DNA of 45,277 bases from Nostocales cyanobacterium LEGE 11386 (GCA_015207155.1 JADEXK010000051.1:1-45277), one strand, 5' to 3'. Shown: positions 1-8,306, numbered from the stretch's first letter. Notes: a model not told the origin generated them from the letters alone. Numbers and translations: made by a program.

Positions 1-70
1 GGAGCAGGGGGAACAAAGGCGAATTCTTAACTCAGCACTCAGCACCCAGCACTTAGAAAAGCACTTTTTC
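1..70. repeat. Left arm of inverted repeat flanking tldD
   Basis: This arm holds a G-rich GGAGCAGGGG start, an AAAGGCGAATTCTT core, three GCACTCA-type heptamers and an AGAAAAGCACTTT end. Read in reverse complement, the block at 1601-1703 has the same parts in the same order but with more heptamers. The two arms therefore form a long inverted repeat around tldD. The left edge may continue outside the window. Confidence 0.85.
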
Positions 71-161
71 AAGCTAAATGCAACAATATAGAAGATGCAA
101 CCATGTAACTTTTGTAGTATATATAATAATTTTCCCTCTTACTCTCAATTTCAATATAAAT

Positions 162-1601
162 ATGTGGTCTGAACTGACAAAAGCGATCGCTACTCTTGAT
201 ATTCCTGCTGATTGGGTTGGTATTAGAGCCGTCAAAAAAAATTCCTCTACGCGTCATGTCCGTGATGGCTTACCCCAAGTCAACGGCAAGTCCTCCACTA
301 TGGGGGCGATGCTGGAAGTTTTGGTCAATGGCTGTCTAGGTTATGCAGCTACCAACTCCTTAGAAATGTCCTCCCTACAAGCTGCTGCTCAAACAGCTTA
401 TAAACAGGCACTAGCTGCTAGTAAATGGTGGATATATCCCTTTCGGGAGAGTGAACGCCCCAAAGTCGTGGGTGAATATAATTCTCCGTTCCTAGAGCCA
501 TTGGATGCTCTCAGTCCTGGAGAAATTAATGATTTACTGGTTCGTATATGCCAGACGCTGAAAGTTGACGACAAGATTGTGCAAACCACAGCCAACGCCA
601 GCACTACCGAGAGAGAAACTTGGTTTGTCAGCAGCAACGGCTCCCAAGTGTATCAAAAAATCCTATCTTTGGGTACACATTATGGCGCGATCGCCCAAGA
701 TGGAACAAGAGTTCAGCAACGCACCAACAACGGTTGGCAAGCACACTGTTACCAAGGTGGATGGGAATTATTAAGACAAGAAACCCTCTGGCAGAGAGTG
801 CAGCAAGTTGGGGAACAAGCTATAGAACTATTAGCAGCAGAAGAATGCCCCAACACGCGCACAAACCTAGTTTTAGCTCCAGACCAAATGATGCTGCAAA
901 TCCATGAAAGTGTCGGGCATCCCCTAGAAATTGACCGAATTTTAGGAGATGAGCGCAACTATGCCGGAGGCAGTTTTGTGACTAAAAGTGATTTTGGTAA
1001 CCTAATATATGGTTCGCCACTCATGAACATCACTTTTGATCCCACCGTACCTGGTGAATTCGCCAGCTATGCTTTTGATGACACAGGCGCTGTCGCCACA
1101 CGAGAATATGTAATCAAAGAAGGCGTACTCCAAAGAGGTTTAGGCTCTCTAGAGAGCCAAGCAAGAGCAGGTGTACCGGGGGTAGCTTGTGCCCGTGCAT
1201 CCTCATGGAATCGACCTGCAATTGATCGCATGGCAAACTTGAATCTAGAGCCAGGAAACGCCACCTTTGAAGAAATCATTGGCGGGATAGAAAACGGCGT
1301 TTACATGGAATCTAACCGTTCTTGGTCAATAGACGATCGCCGTTATAAATTTCAGTTTGGTTGTGAGTACGCCAAATTAATTGAAAACGGCAAACTCACC
1401 AAAACCCTCCGTAATCCTAACTATCGCGCCACAACACCAGAATTTTGGCACAGCTTAATTCAAGTAGGAGATGCCGAGCATTGGCAAATGTACGGTACAC
1501 CTTACTGTGGCAAAGGCGAACCAAATCAAGCCATTTGGGTAGGACACGGTTCCCCTATGTGTGTATTTGCTAACGTCGAAGTTTTTGGCGGAGGAGGTTA
1601 G
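162..1601 (+). CDS. tldD: TldD-family zinc metallopeptidase
   Basis: Predicted TldD, the catalytic subunit of the TldD/TldE peptidase that trims small unfolded peptides in the cytoplasm of other bacteria. The metal-binding HExxxH motif is read as HESVGH at about residues 248-253, followed by the family's glycine-rich DERNYAGGSF segment; a late Cys in FQFGCEYA is a candidate extra ligand. The ATG at 162 (479 aa) is preferred because MWSELTKAIATLD is the typical cyanobacterial N-terminus. An in-frame ATG at 78 would add 28 hydrophobic, AT-rich residues that look like translated leader. The partner tldE lies 185 bp downstream on the same strand, separated by heptamer repeats. The gene is bracketed by an inverted repeat. 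Family confidence is high; the substrate in cyanobacteria is unknown. Confidence 0.93.
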   Translation: MWSELTKAIATLDIPADWVGIRAVKKNSSTRHVRDGLPQVNGKSSTMGAMLEVLVNGCLGYAATNSLEMSSLQAAAQTAYKQALAASKWWIYPFRESERPKVVGEYNSPFLEPLDALSPGEINDLLVRICQTLKVDDKIVQTTANASTTERETWFVSSNGSQVYQKILSLGTHYGAIAQDGTRVQQRTNNGWQAHCYQGGWELLRQETLWQRVQQVGEQAIELLAAEECPNTRTNLVLAPDQMMLQIHESVGHPLEIDRILGDERNYAGGSFVTKSDFGNLIYGSPLMNITFDPTVPGEFASYAFDDTGAVATREYVIKEGVLQRGLGSLESQARAGVPGVACARASSWNRPAIDRMANLNLEPGNATFEEIIGGIENGVYMESNRSWSIDDRRYKFQFGCEYAKLIENGKLTKTLRNPNYRATTPEFWHSLIQVGDAEHWQMYGTPYCGKGEPNQAIWVGHGSPMCVFANVEVFGGGG

Positions 1602-1703
1602 AAAGTGCTTTTCTAAGTGCTGAGTGCTGAGTGCTGAGTGCTGAGTGCTGAGTGCTGAGTGCTGAGTGCTGAGTCAAGAATTCGCCTTTGTCCCCCCTGC
1701 TCC
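1601..1703. repeat. Right inverted-repeat arm with TGAGTGC heptamer array
   Basis: Seven perfect TGAGTGC units run from 1621 to 1669, with a diverged unit on each side. They are framed by GAAAGTGCTTTTCTAAG on the left and CAAGAATTCGCCTTTGTC then CCCCTGCTCC on the right. This is the inverted counterpart of 1-70. Short tandem heptamers of this kind are typical of Nostoc/Anabaena intergenic DNA. The first base overlaps the tldD stop codon. Confidence 0.9.
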
Positions 1704-1716
1704 TCTGCTCCCTTGT

Positions 1717-1777
1717 CCCCATGCCCAATGCCCCATGCCCCATGCCCAATGCCCCATGCCCCATTTCCCATTCCCAT
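1717..1777. repeat. CCCATGC/CCCAATG heptamer repeat
   Basis: A C-rich array of ATGCCCA/ATGCCCC units lies directly after the inverted-repeat arm and ends about 10 bp before the tldE start. It is a second, unrelated heptamer family stacked on the first. Confidence 0.85.
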
Positions 1778-1786
1778 TAAATAACT

Positions 1787-3133
1787 ATGAACATTGGTGA
1801 ACTATCTAATTTAGAAATCAGTTTTAATCAACTCATTGAAACTCTGCTCACCAAAAAAACTGCAACTGAACAATTCACTGTGAAACTTAGCAGTGAGCAA
1901 AGTCAATTTACTCGTTTCAATCATGCCAAAGTGCGACAAACAGGTTGTGTTACTGATGGTTGGATCGAATTGACTTTAATGGAAGACCAGCGCAGCAGTT
2001 TTCAACATTTTCCCTTCACTGGTAACTGGGATACAGATTGGCAATCGGCATACAAAGCCTTACAAGAACTAAGAGCAGAACTGCCCTTATTACCCGTCGA
2101 TCCTTATTTAGTTTTGCCATCAGGAAATAATACCAGTCGAGAGGTAAATTCTGGGCAATTGTTAGCAGCAGAATTAGTAGCGCCAACGGTGTTAGAATTA
2201 GTTGCTGAATTAGATTTTACTGGGCTATACGCTGGGGGGATAGTAATTCAAGCATACGGTGATTCTAGTGGACAAAAACACTGGTTTGCTACTGATTGTT
2301 TTACCTTAGATTATTCTCTATTTGATACCTGCGGGCAAGCTGTTAAAGGCATATTCGCGGGTAGTATTTGGGATGAAAATGCTTATATAGCCAAGATTAA
2401 AGAAGCTAAAAAACAACTAGAATTACTGTCTCGTCCAACTAAAGAATTGACACGGGGACAGTACAAAACTTATTTTGCTCCGGCGGCTGTAGCCGATTTA
2501 CTCAATATGCTTTCTTGGGCAGCAATGAGCGAAGCAGATTTACAACAAGGAAACAGTGCTTTAGCTATCCTCTCGCGCCAAGAAAAACAACTTTCTCCTA
2601 AATTTAGTTTGCAAGAAAACTTTCAGCTAGGATTAGTACCCCGATTTAATGAATTAGGAGAAATGGCAGCATCAGAGTTACCTTTAATAAAAAAAGGAAT
2701 TTTAGTAAATACTTTGGTGAATTCTCGCACTGCCAAAGAATATGGCAAAATTGCCAACGGTGCTAATAGTGCTGAAACTTTACGCGCACCAGAAGTGAGT
2801 CCGGGTAATTTAGGATTGGGGCAGATACTTTCGAGTTTAGATACAGGATTATATGTATCAAATTTGCATTACTTGAACTGGAGCGATCGCCCCACTGGTA
2901 GAATTACAGGTATGACTCGTTATGCCTGTTTTTGGGTAGAAAATGGAGAAATCATCGCTCCCATTGAGAACCTACGTTTTGATGAAAGTCTTTATCGCTT
3001 CTGGGGAGACAATCTCCTAGATTTCACCAATTTTCAGGAATTTATCCCCGAAGTGGGAACTTATGAAAGTCGCCAACTTGGCGGTAGTTTGGTTCCTGGG
3101 ATGTTAGTGAATGATTTTACTTATACCTTGTAG
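1787..3133 (+). CDS. tldE: TldE/PmbA-family protein, TldD partner
   Basis: A 448-aa protein of the PmbA/TldE family, the non-catalytic partner of TldD. It has the family's overall length and late motifs such as GNLGLGQIL and the C-terminal stretch around WVENGEI and PIENLRFDE, but no HExxxH motif, as expected for TldE. In enterobacteria the heterodimer processes microcin B17 and the CcdA antitoxin; the cyanobacterial substrate is not known. The ATG at 1787 follows directly on a repeat region and has no obvious Shine-Dalgarno sequence, so expression may depend on read-through from tldD or a promoter inside the repeats. Family confidence is high. Confidence 0.9.
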   Translation: MNIGELSNLEISFNQLIETLLTKKTATEQFTVKLSSEQSQFTRFNHAKVRQTGCVTDGWIELTLMEDQRSSFQHFPFTGNWDTDWQSAYKALQELRAELPLLPVDPYLVLPSGNNTSREVNSGQLLAAELVAPTVLELVAELDFTGLYAGGIVIQAYGDSSGQKHWFATDCFTLDYSLFDTCGQAVKGIFAGSIWDENAYIAKIKEAKKQLELLSRPTKELTRGQYKTYFAPAAVADLLNMLSWAAMSEADLQQGNSALAILSRQEKQLSPKFSLQENFQLGLVPRFNELGEMAASELPLIKKGILVNTLVNSRTAKEYGKIANGANSAETLRAPEVSPGNLGLGQILSSLDTGLYVSNLHYLNWSDRPTGRITGMTRYACFWVENGEIIAPIENLRFDESLYRFWGDNLLDFTNFQEFIPEVGTYESRQLGGSLVPGMLVNDFTYTL

Positions 3134-3396
3134 TTAGCTAATGAATTGCGTCAATCGGTAGGTGTTGGGGAGAGAGATGGCAAAATTTTGGCTGTATTGC
3201 TTGCTGCACAAATCTTTGGGTGCAAAATTGGCGAAAATAGGTTGACGCAATCTCTGTAACCCTTGCTATCAGGTAATTTCTGCCAAAATCTCACCCACCC
3301 TCTTGACGACACCTAATCTTGAAATGCTAATATGACTACACATCGACGTAACCGAACCTTGAAAACTAAATACAGAGAGCCTTTGAGGACTGGGCA
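3134..3396 (+). promoter_or_regulatory. Probable CRISPR leader
   Basis: This non-coding stretch lies between the tldE stop and the first repeat. Leader status is inferred from array polarity: repeats end in ATTGAAAC and the degenerate repeat is at the far end. It contains a 10-bp inverted repeat, ATTGCGTCAA (3145-3154) and TTGACGCAAT (3242-3251), and an AT-rich segment with CCTTGAAAACTAAATA shortly before repeat 1. The promoter itself was not resolved. Confidence 0.6.
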
Positions 3397-4637
3397 GTTG
3401 AAAAACTCTAAAATCCCTATCAGGGATTGAAACACTTTTTCATATCTTAAATAACCGCCAAATTGAAGAGTTGAAAAACTCTAAAATCCCTATCAGGGAT
3501 TGAAACGACTACAAATCTGAAGAGTATATTTCTAGTAAGTTGAAAAACTCTAAAATCCCTATCAGGGATTGAAACACTTTTCAATATTTGAACAGGTTCT
3601 ATAGAAATACTAGAAGTTGAAAAACTCTAAAATCCCTATCAGGGATTGAAACGACGAAGATACATCCCCAACCCTGATGATTTTGATGAGTTGAAAAACT
3701 CTAAAATCCCTATCAGGGATTGAAACAACTCAAGATGGTACAGGATTTGGATTTTAAACGAGTTGAAAAACTCTAAAATCCCTATCAGGGATTGAAACTT
3801 GGTAGGGTGGCAAGGGCGGGACTTGAACCCGCAAGTTGAAAAACTCTAAAATCCCTATCAGGGATTGAAACCTTTGGAGTCTGGCGATCGCGCACAAAAT
3901 TAAGGTTGAAAAACTCTAAAATCCCTATCAGGGATTGAAACCAATATGAAACCGTTGTTATACCACCTCTCCAGGGTTGAAAAACTCTAAAATCCCTATC
4001 AGGGATTGAAACGTTGATCCTATCTCCCACCCCATCAAAGCTTCGGTTGAAAAACTCTAAAATCCCTATCAGGGATTGAAACGTGGAAATGTACGATGCT
4101 GGGCAGAGTGTGCAGGGTTGAAAAACTCTAAAATCCCTATCAGGGATTGAAACTTCCTACTTTTACCTCTAATGATTCAAATTCACGTTGAAAAACTCTA
4201 AAATCCCTATCAGGGATTGAAACATAGCTGTTACCCATGCTTATTTAATAATTGATCGTTGAAAAACTCTAAAATCCCTATCAGGGATTGAAACCCTGTG
4301 AAGTTGCGGAATGAAATAGACCGCACTTGTTGAAAAACTCTAAAATCCCTATCAGGGATTGAAACCTCAATTCTTCTTTAAATCCGTTGCCAAGTACCCT
4401 GTTGAAAAACTCTAAAATCCCTATCAGGGATTGAAACAGTAAAAGTTGCCATATGAAAAATTTTTCAAGAGGGTTGAAAAACTCTAAAATCCCTATCAGG
4501 GATTGAAACTCAGGGCGGGTAAATGAGGCAGCTAGGGCAGTGGAAGTTGAAAAACTCTAAAATCCCTATCAGGGATTGAAACGATGATTACAGTCGAGTA
4601 TCTGCAAAATATGCAGAGTTGAAAAACTACAAAATCC
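3397..4637 (+). CRISPR. CRISPR array, 17 intact repeats, 17 spacers, plus a split degenerate repeat
   Basis: The 37-bp repeat begins GTTGAAAAACTCTAAAATCC and ends CTATCAGGGATTGAAAC. It contains the 7-bp palindrome AATCCCT/AGGGATT and the ATTGAAAC handle usual in type I and III systems. Repeats start at 3397, 3470, 3539, 3616, 3690, 3762, 3835, 3905, 3976, 4046, 4117, 4187, 4258, 4329, 4401, 4473 and 4546. Spacers are 32-40 nt. The 18th repeat (from 4618) is degenerate (CTACAAAATCC instead of CTCTAAAATCC) and is interrupted at 4638; its remainder is at 4751-4769. All 17 intact repeats read identical. No cas gene lies in the window, so effector complexes must act from elsewhere. Confidence 0.98.
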
Positions 4638-4750
4638 GGCGTTGCTGATTAATGAGATGAATTTTATTTCGCGCAAAGTCGCAAAGTCGCAAAGAATCTA
4701 GGTTTATCCTTGGCAAATTATCTCAATTCATCCCGCATTTATGCAACGCC
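4638..4750. mobile_element. 113-bp MITE inserted in the terminal CRISPR repeat
   Basis: The element starts GGCGTTGCTGATTAATGAG and ends CGCATTTATGCAACGCC. The outer 8 bp (GGCGTTGC/GCAACGCC) are a perfect inverted repeat, and an inner ATGAATT/AATTCAT pair extends the pairing. It is flanked on both sides by CAAAATCC (4630-4637 and 4751-4758), an 8-bp target duplication made from the repeat's own sequence. Removing the element and one duplicate restores a continuous degenerate repeat. It codes for nothing and carries internal GCAAAGTC copies. Related ends (GGCATTGCTGAATT, GGCGTTGCTGAATC) occur at 8307 and 34542. Confidence 0.9.
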
Positions 4751-4784
4751 CAAAATCCCTATTAGGGTAAGTTCATGTCAGTAT

Positions 4785-5918
4785 TTAAATAACTTTTTCA
4801 CCATTTTGCTCGGTTTCTACAAGTTGAGCTTGAGTACACCGCAATTCCTCTAATGCCAACTCTAAGCTGAGATTTTTTTCATTTAACTCCCGTGTGCGTT
4901 CGCGTACTTTTTCTTCCAGTACCTGACTGTATACTTCTAGCTGTTCGTTAGTATCATGTTGAACTTTAATTAATTGCTGAACTTCCAGGATTAAACGATT
5001 GAGGGAAGCAGCCAAGATACCGACTTCATCATTAGTCGTTACGGGTGCTTGCAAATCAAAATTAGATTGCTCTGTCACCTGTTGAGCAACATGAGTGACT
5101 GCTTGGATGGGACGAGCGATGGTGCGACTGGTGTAAATTGCTAGTAATGTGGCGATCGCAATTGATAGAGACAGGCTACCTATAATGATAGACAAGCGTA
5201 ACTTCTCAGCTCTTTGCAGTTCCCAATTTGCTTGCTTATACTCCTCGGCTATCACTTCCACAAGGTTAACGATGTCATCGAGAAAATCATCAATCATGAA
5301 AACTGATGAGCCATGCATGAAATTGAACAATTGCGTTTGTGCTATTTGAATTTCGTTTGGTGATAATTTACTGGGATTGCTACTGCGAAACAGAGCCTCT
5401 GTGCGCTGTAAATAAGTGTCAAAGCCTCTGTGCGTCTGCAACAAGCGGTGAACCGCTTCTTTTTCAATTACAGAGTCATAGATGATACTGTTCTCGGTGC
5501 TGTAGTTAGCTTTAAACTCAAACCAAACTTGTTTAGCTTGCTCAACATAATCAATTAACAACATATATTGTTCTTGCCATCGTTGTGGTTGCTCCATGTA
5601 TAAAATCAGCTTGTGTTGGTTTGTCCGTACACGAAACACAATGATTTTCAGTTGATACATCTGATATAACTCTTCAATGGCTGCTTCTTCTCGCCTTTGC
5701 GCTTGTTGCTGGTAATGATCTGCAATGAGAAACCCAATACTAGTTCCCATGACGGCGATGCTCAAAAGCAGTCCATATCCAATGCCAATCTTTTGACCAA
5801 CCTTTAAATGGCTGAACCAATATCGAGAATTACTAGTGTTTGCACTGGAGTTACTTGATTGCAAGGGACTATGTGACCGGCCAAAAGCCAGTTCATCGAA
5901 GTTGTTATGCTGTTTCAT
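4785..5918 (-). CDS. Membrane sensor with HAMP domain, lacking the kinase core
   Basis: A 377-aa protein with two transmembrane segments (about residues 37-58 and 242-262) around a periplasmic helical sensor region. A HAMP domain (TSRTIARPIQAV to about 320) and a coiled coil follow, running to ELRCTQAQLVETEQNGEKVI at the C-terminus. In related cyanobacterial kinases the same coiled coil leads directly into a TEKMSSLGQLVAGVAHEINN-type H-box. Here the frame stops just there, so the HisKA and ATPase domains are missing. The stop lies about 35 bp from the MITE at the CRISPR end, suggesting rearrangement. The ATG at 5918 is chosen over an upstream TTG at 5924. It could be a broken kinase or a signal-input protein; a broken kinase seems more likely. 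Confidence 0.75.
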   Translation of the reverse strand: MKQHNNFDELAFGRSHSPLQSSNSSANTSNSRYWFSHLKVGQKIGIGYGLLLSIAVMGTSIGFLIADHYQQQAQRREEAAIEELYQMYQLKIIVFRVRTNQHKLILYMEQPQRWQEQYMLLIDYVEQAKQVWFEFKANYSTENSIIYDSVIEKEAVHRLLQTHRGFDTYLQRTEALFRSSNPSKLSPNEIQIAQTQLFNFMHGSSVFMIDDFLDDIVNLVEVIAEEYKQANWELQRAEKLRLSIIIGSLSLSIAIATLLAIYTSRTIARPIQAVTHVAQQVTEQSNFDLQAPVTTNDEVGILAASLNRLILEVQQLIKVQHDTNEQLEVYSQVLEEKVRERTRELNEKNLSLELALEELRCTQAQLVETEQNGEKVI

Positions 5919-5949
5919 ACTCAACCACGACTTAGATGAGCTTAAATGC

Positions 5950-5972
5950 GTTCCAGTCGGGGAGACTGGAAC
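5950..5972. repeat. Perfect 9-bp hairpin downstream of the GMC oxidoreductase
   Basis: GTTCCAGTC and GACTGGAAC pair around a 5-nt loop between two minus-strand genes. No T-run follows on either strand, so it may be an RNA-processing or stability hairpin rather than a classical terminator. Confidence 0.6.
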
Positions 5973-6019
5973 AGGAAAAAGTAAATAAGCTAAACCGTTG
6001 AGTTTAAATTTTGACTCAG

Positions 6020-7666
6020 CTAGGCCATGACTGTTTTCAGATGGTCAGCTAACCTAATAGCCAAAGCAACAATGGTGAGTGTGGGGTTAGCATAACCTCC
6101 TGTGGGAAACACAGAGCTACTGGCTATGAATAAGTTAGAAATGCCGTGAACTTGACAATTGCGGTCTACAACACCCTGTTTCGGATCATCATGCATCCGT
6201 GTTGTTCCCATGTGATGATGTAGACCAGGATGAATTAATTTTGGGAGATTGCCATCTCGTTCAACTTGTAACTCACCGATGCCAGCATGAGCAATCTCTT
6301 GTTGGAAAATATCTTGGGTTCGCTTAATGTGTTCAATATCCATCTCATTCCAACGCCAATGTAACTTGACTCGCTGACGACCCAGGCGATCGCGATCGGC
6401 AGTGAGTGTTATACGATTGTTTGGGTCAGGTACTTGTTCAGCTATTTGGAGAAGTCTAAACCCAGCAAATCGTTTTTCCTTCCCGGGAATATACGACCAA
6501 CCACCCCAAGCCAGACTGGGAATAAACGGTTGCTGATTGATAATTGTTCCGTAAGCAGCAGGCAAGATATAGTTAAGACCTAGAATAATATTTTTTAAGT
6601 GTTTAAAAATATCTTGACGTACTTGTGGGTTATGTATTGATAACAGTAATGTTTTCAGTGAATTTGCTGCTTTTAATTGATATAGTTTAGGAATAGGAAA
6701 TAGTAATGTACTAATATTTAGTAATTGTTCACGGTGCGTAACTTCTTCTGACAAAGTTAACTTGCCCATGACTGGAACGTTATTCACCCGTCGCAAATCA
6801 TATAAAGCTGTATTTTGAAAAATGTCCGGATTAGTAGGAATCAACTTACCACCATTAACAAGAGAATGATCCATAAAGAATCTCCCCACTAAATCATTTT
6901 GATTACCTAAACCAGTTGTTTGAATTTTATTTGATAGCAATAGTAAACGTGCCGTTTCTATACCACCTGTAGCTAGTATGACAATTTTGGCACGAACCCA
7001 AAATTCTTTACCTGACAAACAAGCTACTCGTAAGCGAGTTACGTTTTTGGCTGTTTCATCTGTTTCAATTTCCACTAAGTTAGCGTTGAGATAGGTAGTA
7101 ATGTTGCTAGCTTGGTTAATTGCTTCACGGGACTCATGGGTAAATACAGCACGAGGACCAAACTGAAACATATTAGTAGTTACATTACCAGAAAATGGTA
7201 ACTGAGGAGTATCAGTGTCTTCCCAAGCTTCAGCATTATAAGCAAAAGCTCCGAGTTGGCAAACTGCTTGAGCGCGTTTATAGAAAGGATCAAGGTGAGA
7301 TTTATCGAAAGGCCAACCACTATAAGGTAGCCAATCGCGCTTTTCAAAGTCTATTTTATCTAATGGTACGTATCTCACACCAATTACATTATTACCTAGT
7401 CGAATTTTCCAAAAGTTTGCGGTACCGCCAAACTGAAAACAACGCTGACTTTCTAATGTGTCAAAATGATTACCAACACTTTCACCTTGAGATAGTGATT
7501 GAGTATTTTGGTCAAAATCTAGTCCTCCACTTTCTAATAAAAAAACCCGAAAATCTGTCGCAGCTAATTCACGAGCTAAAGTAATACCTGCTGGGCCAGC
7601 CCCAACAATACAAACTTCAGTTTCCAGAGTTTCATCTTGAGGGATGATGTGTGCGTCAATCAACAT
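6020..7666 (-). CDS. GMC-family FAD-dependent oxidoreductase
   Basis: A 548-aa protein with an N-terminal dinucleotide-binding motif (VGAGPAGITLARELA, about residues 22-36) and the C-terminal GMC signature around HHHMGTTRMHDDP. NLFIASSSVFPTGGYANPT closes the FAD-binding fold near the end. These enzymes oxidise alcohols or sugars with FAD; the substrate cannot be read here. The His-rich HHH segment is where the catalytic His usually lies. No signal peptide is seen, so it is probably cytoplasmic. The ATG at 7666 is preferred over a TTG one codon earlier, with AGGT 8 nt upstream. It lies upstream of and co-oriented with the truncated sensor. A 9-bp inverted repeat about 90 bp upstream could be an operator. 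Confidence 0.88.
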   Translation of the reverse strand: MLIDAHIIPQDETLETEVCIVGAGPAGITLARELAATDFRVFLLESGGLDFDQNTQSLSQGESVGNHFDTLESQRCFQFGGTANFWKIRLGNNVIGVRYVPLDKIDFEKRDWLPYSGWPFDKSHLDPFYKRAQAVCQLGAFAYNAEAWEDTDTPQLPFSGNVTTNMFQFGPRAVFTHESREAINQASNITTYLNANLVEIETDETAKNVTRLRVACLSGKEFWVRAKIVILATGGIETARLLLLSNKIQTTGLGNQNDLVGRFFMDHSLVNGGKLIPTNPDIFQNTALYDLRRVNNVPVMGKLTLSEEVTHREQLLNISTLLFPIPKLYQLKAANSLKTLLLSIHNPQVRQDIFKHLKNIILGLNYILPAAYGTIINQQPFIPSLAWGGWSYIPGKEKRFAGFRLLQIAEQVPDPNNRITLTADRDRLGRQRVKLHWRWNEMDIEHIKRTQDIFQQEIAHAGIGELQVERDGNLPKLIHPGLHHHMGTTRMHDDPKQGVVDRNCQVHGISNLFIASSSVFPTGGYANPTLTIVALAIRLADHLKTVMA

Positions 7667-8306
7667 CAATAATTACCTGTAACCAAACTAATTTTTCTTG
7701 AAAAAGGTCATTTGAAGCATTTGTTCATTGTTGCCTTATCTCAATCAGATTGAATATGGCATAACTTAAAAATAAATGCCATATTTAAATAAAATTAATT
7801 TAGCTTTGATGAGAAGATGTATTTTAAAAGACAAACTATTTAGTTATATTTTTTACCATCTAATTAATATTGTGTCTGCCAATATTAGATTAATTTTCTA
7901 GGGTTGTATAAACTACAAGATTAAAATACACAGGAACTGAAAAAGTATCGTGACATACAAAACAAAGTAATTTTAAATTAAATTTACACTCGTTTAAATA
8001 TTCTTTATTGCTTATATAGATGTTCATGGTATTTTTAAAATTAAGTTTAAAAATACACATATTCTTAATAGAATTACTCAAAGAATGTAGTTTAATTTTT
8101 TGTAGAAAGAATAAGTGCCTCATCATTATTCTTCGTGTGCATCTTCCTATTTTTCATACCAATTCTAAGTGAGGACAAGTTATATTTACCCTCAAGCATT
8201 AGCCTGTGGCTAAACAAATAAAGCCTACTCATTCACAGTAATTAGGTACATCCTCATAAAGAAAAGGTATAAAAAATTAAATCAAACTTCCACAGCTATA
8301 TTATAT
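7667..8306. other. AT-rich intergenic region between divergent genes
   Basis: About 640 bp of very AT-rich DNA separates the GMC oxidoreductase and the exostosin-like gene. I see no convincing coding sequence; a 78-codon frame on the minus strand at 7890-8126 is low-complexity. Both flanking promoters should lie here. The only clear structure is the inverted repeat at 7753-7785. Confidence 0.6.
7753..7785. promoter_or_regulatory. Inverted repeat, candidate operator for the GMC oxidoreductase
   Basis: AATATGGCA (7753-7761) and TGCCATATT (7777-7785) are perfect 9-bp inverted repeats separated by 15 AT-rich bases, about 90 bp upstream of the minus-strand gene start. Spacing fits a dimeric regulator site or a leader hairpin. 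The regulator is unknown. Confidence 0.35.

Noticed and set aside
1570..1764. Minus-strand frame over the repeats after tldD
   Set aside because: Made entirely of heptamer-coded residues (MGHGALG, STQHSAL).
3799..3834. A functional tRNA gene in the CRISPR array
   Set aside because: Only the T arm and acceptor 3' strand fit in the 36-nt spacer; the rest of a tRNA is absent.
3785..4030. 81-codon minus-strand open frame inside the CRISPR array
   Set aside because: It reads the same VSIPDRDFRVFQ peptide in each repeat; it is an artefact of repeat periodicity.
3134..5918. cas genes next to the array
   Set aside because: Neighbours on both sides are tldE, a HAMP sensor and a GMC oxidoreductase; none has Cas motifs.
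5950..5972. Intrinsic terminator after the GMC oxidoreductase
   Set aside because: The stem is perfect but no T-run follows on either strand, so it is listed only as a hairpin.
7195..7584. 129-codon plus-strand frame antisense to the GMC oxidoreductase
   Set aside because: The minus strand carries clear FAD-enzyme motifs; the antisense product shows no pattern of its own.
7890..8126. 78-codon minus-strand frame in the AT-rich gap
   Set aside because: Low-complexity Lys/Asn/Ile/Phe composition, no Shine-Dalgarno sequence, no recognisable motif.
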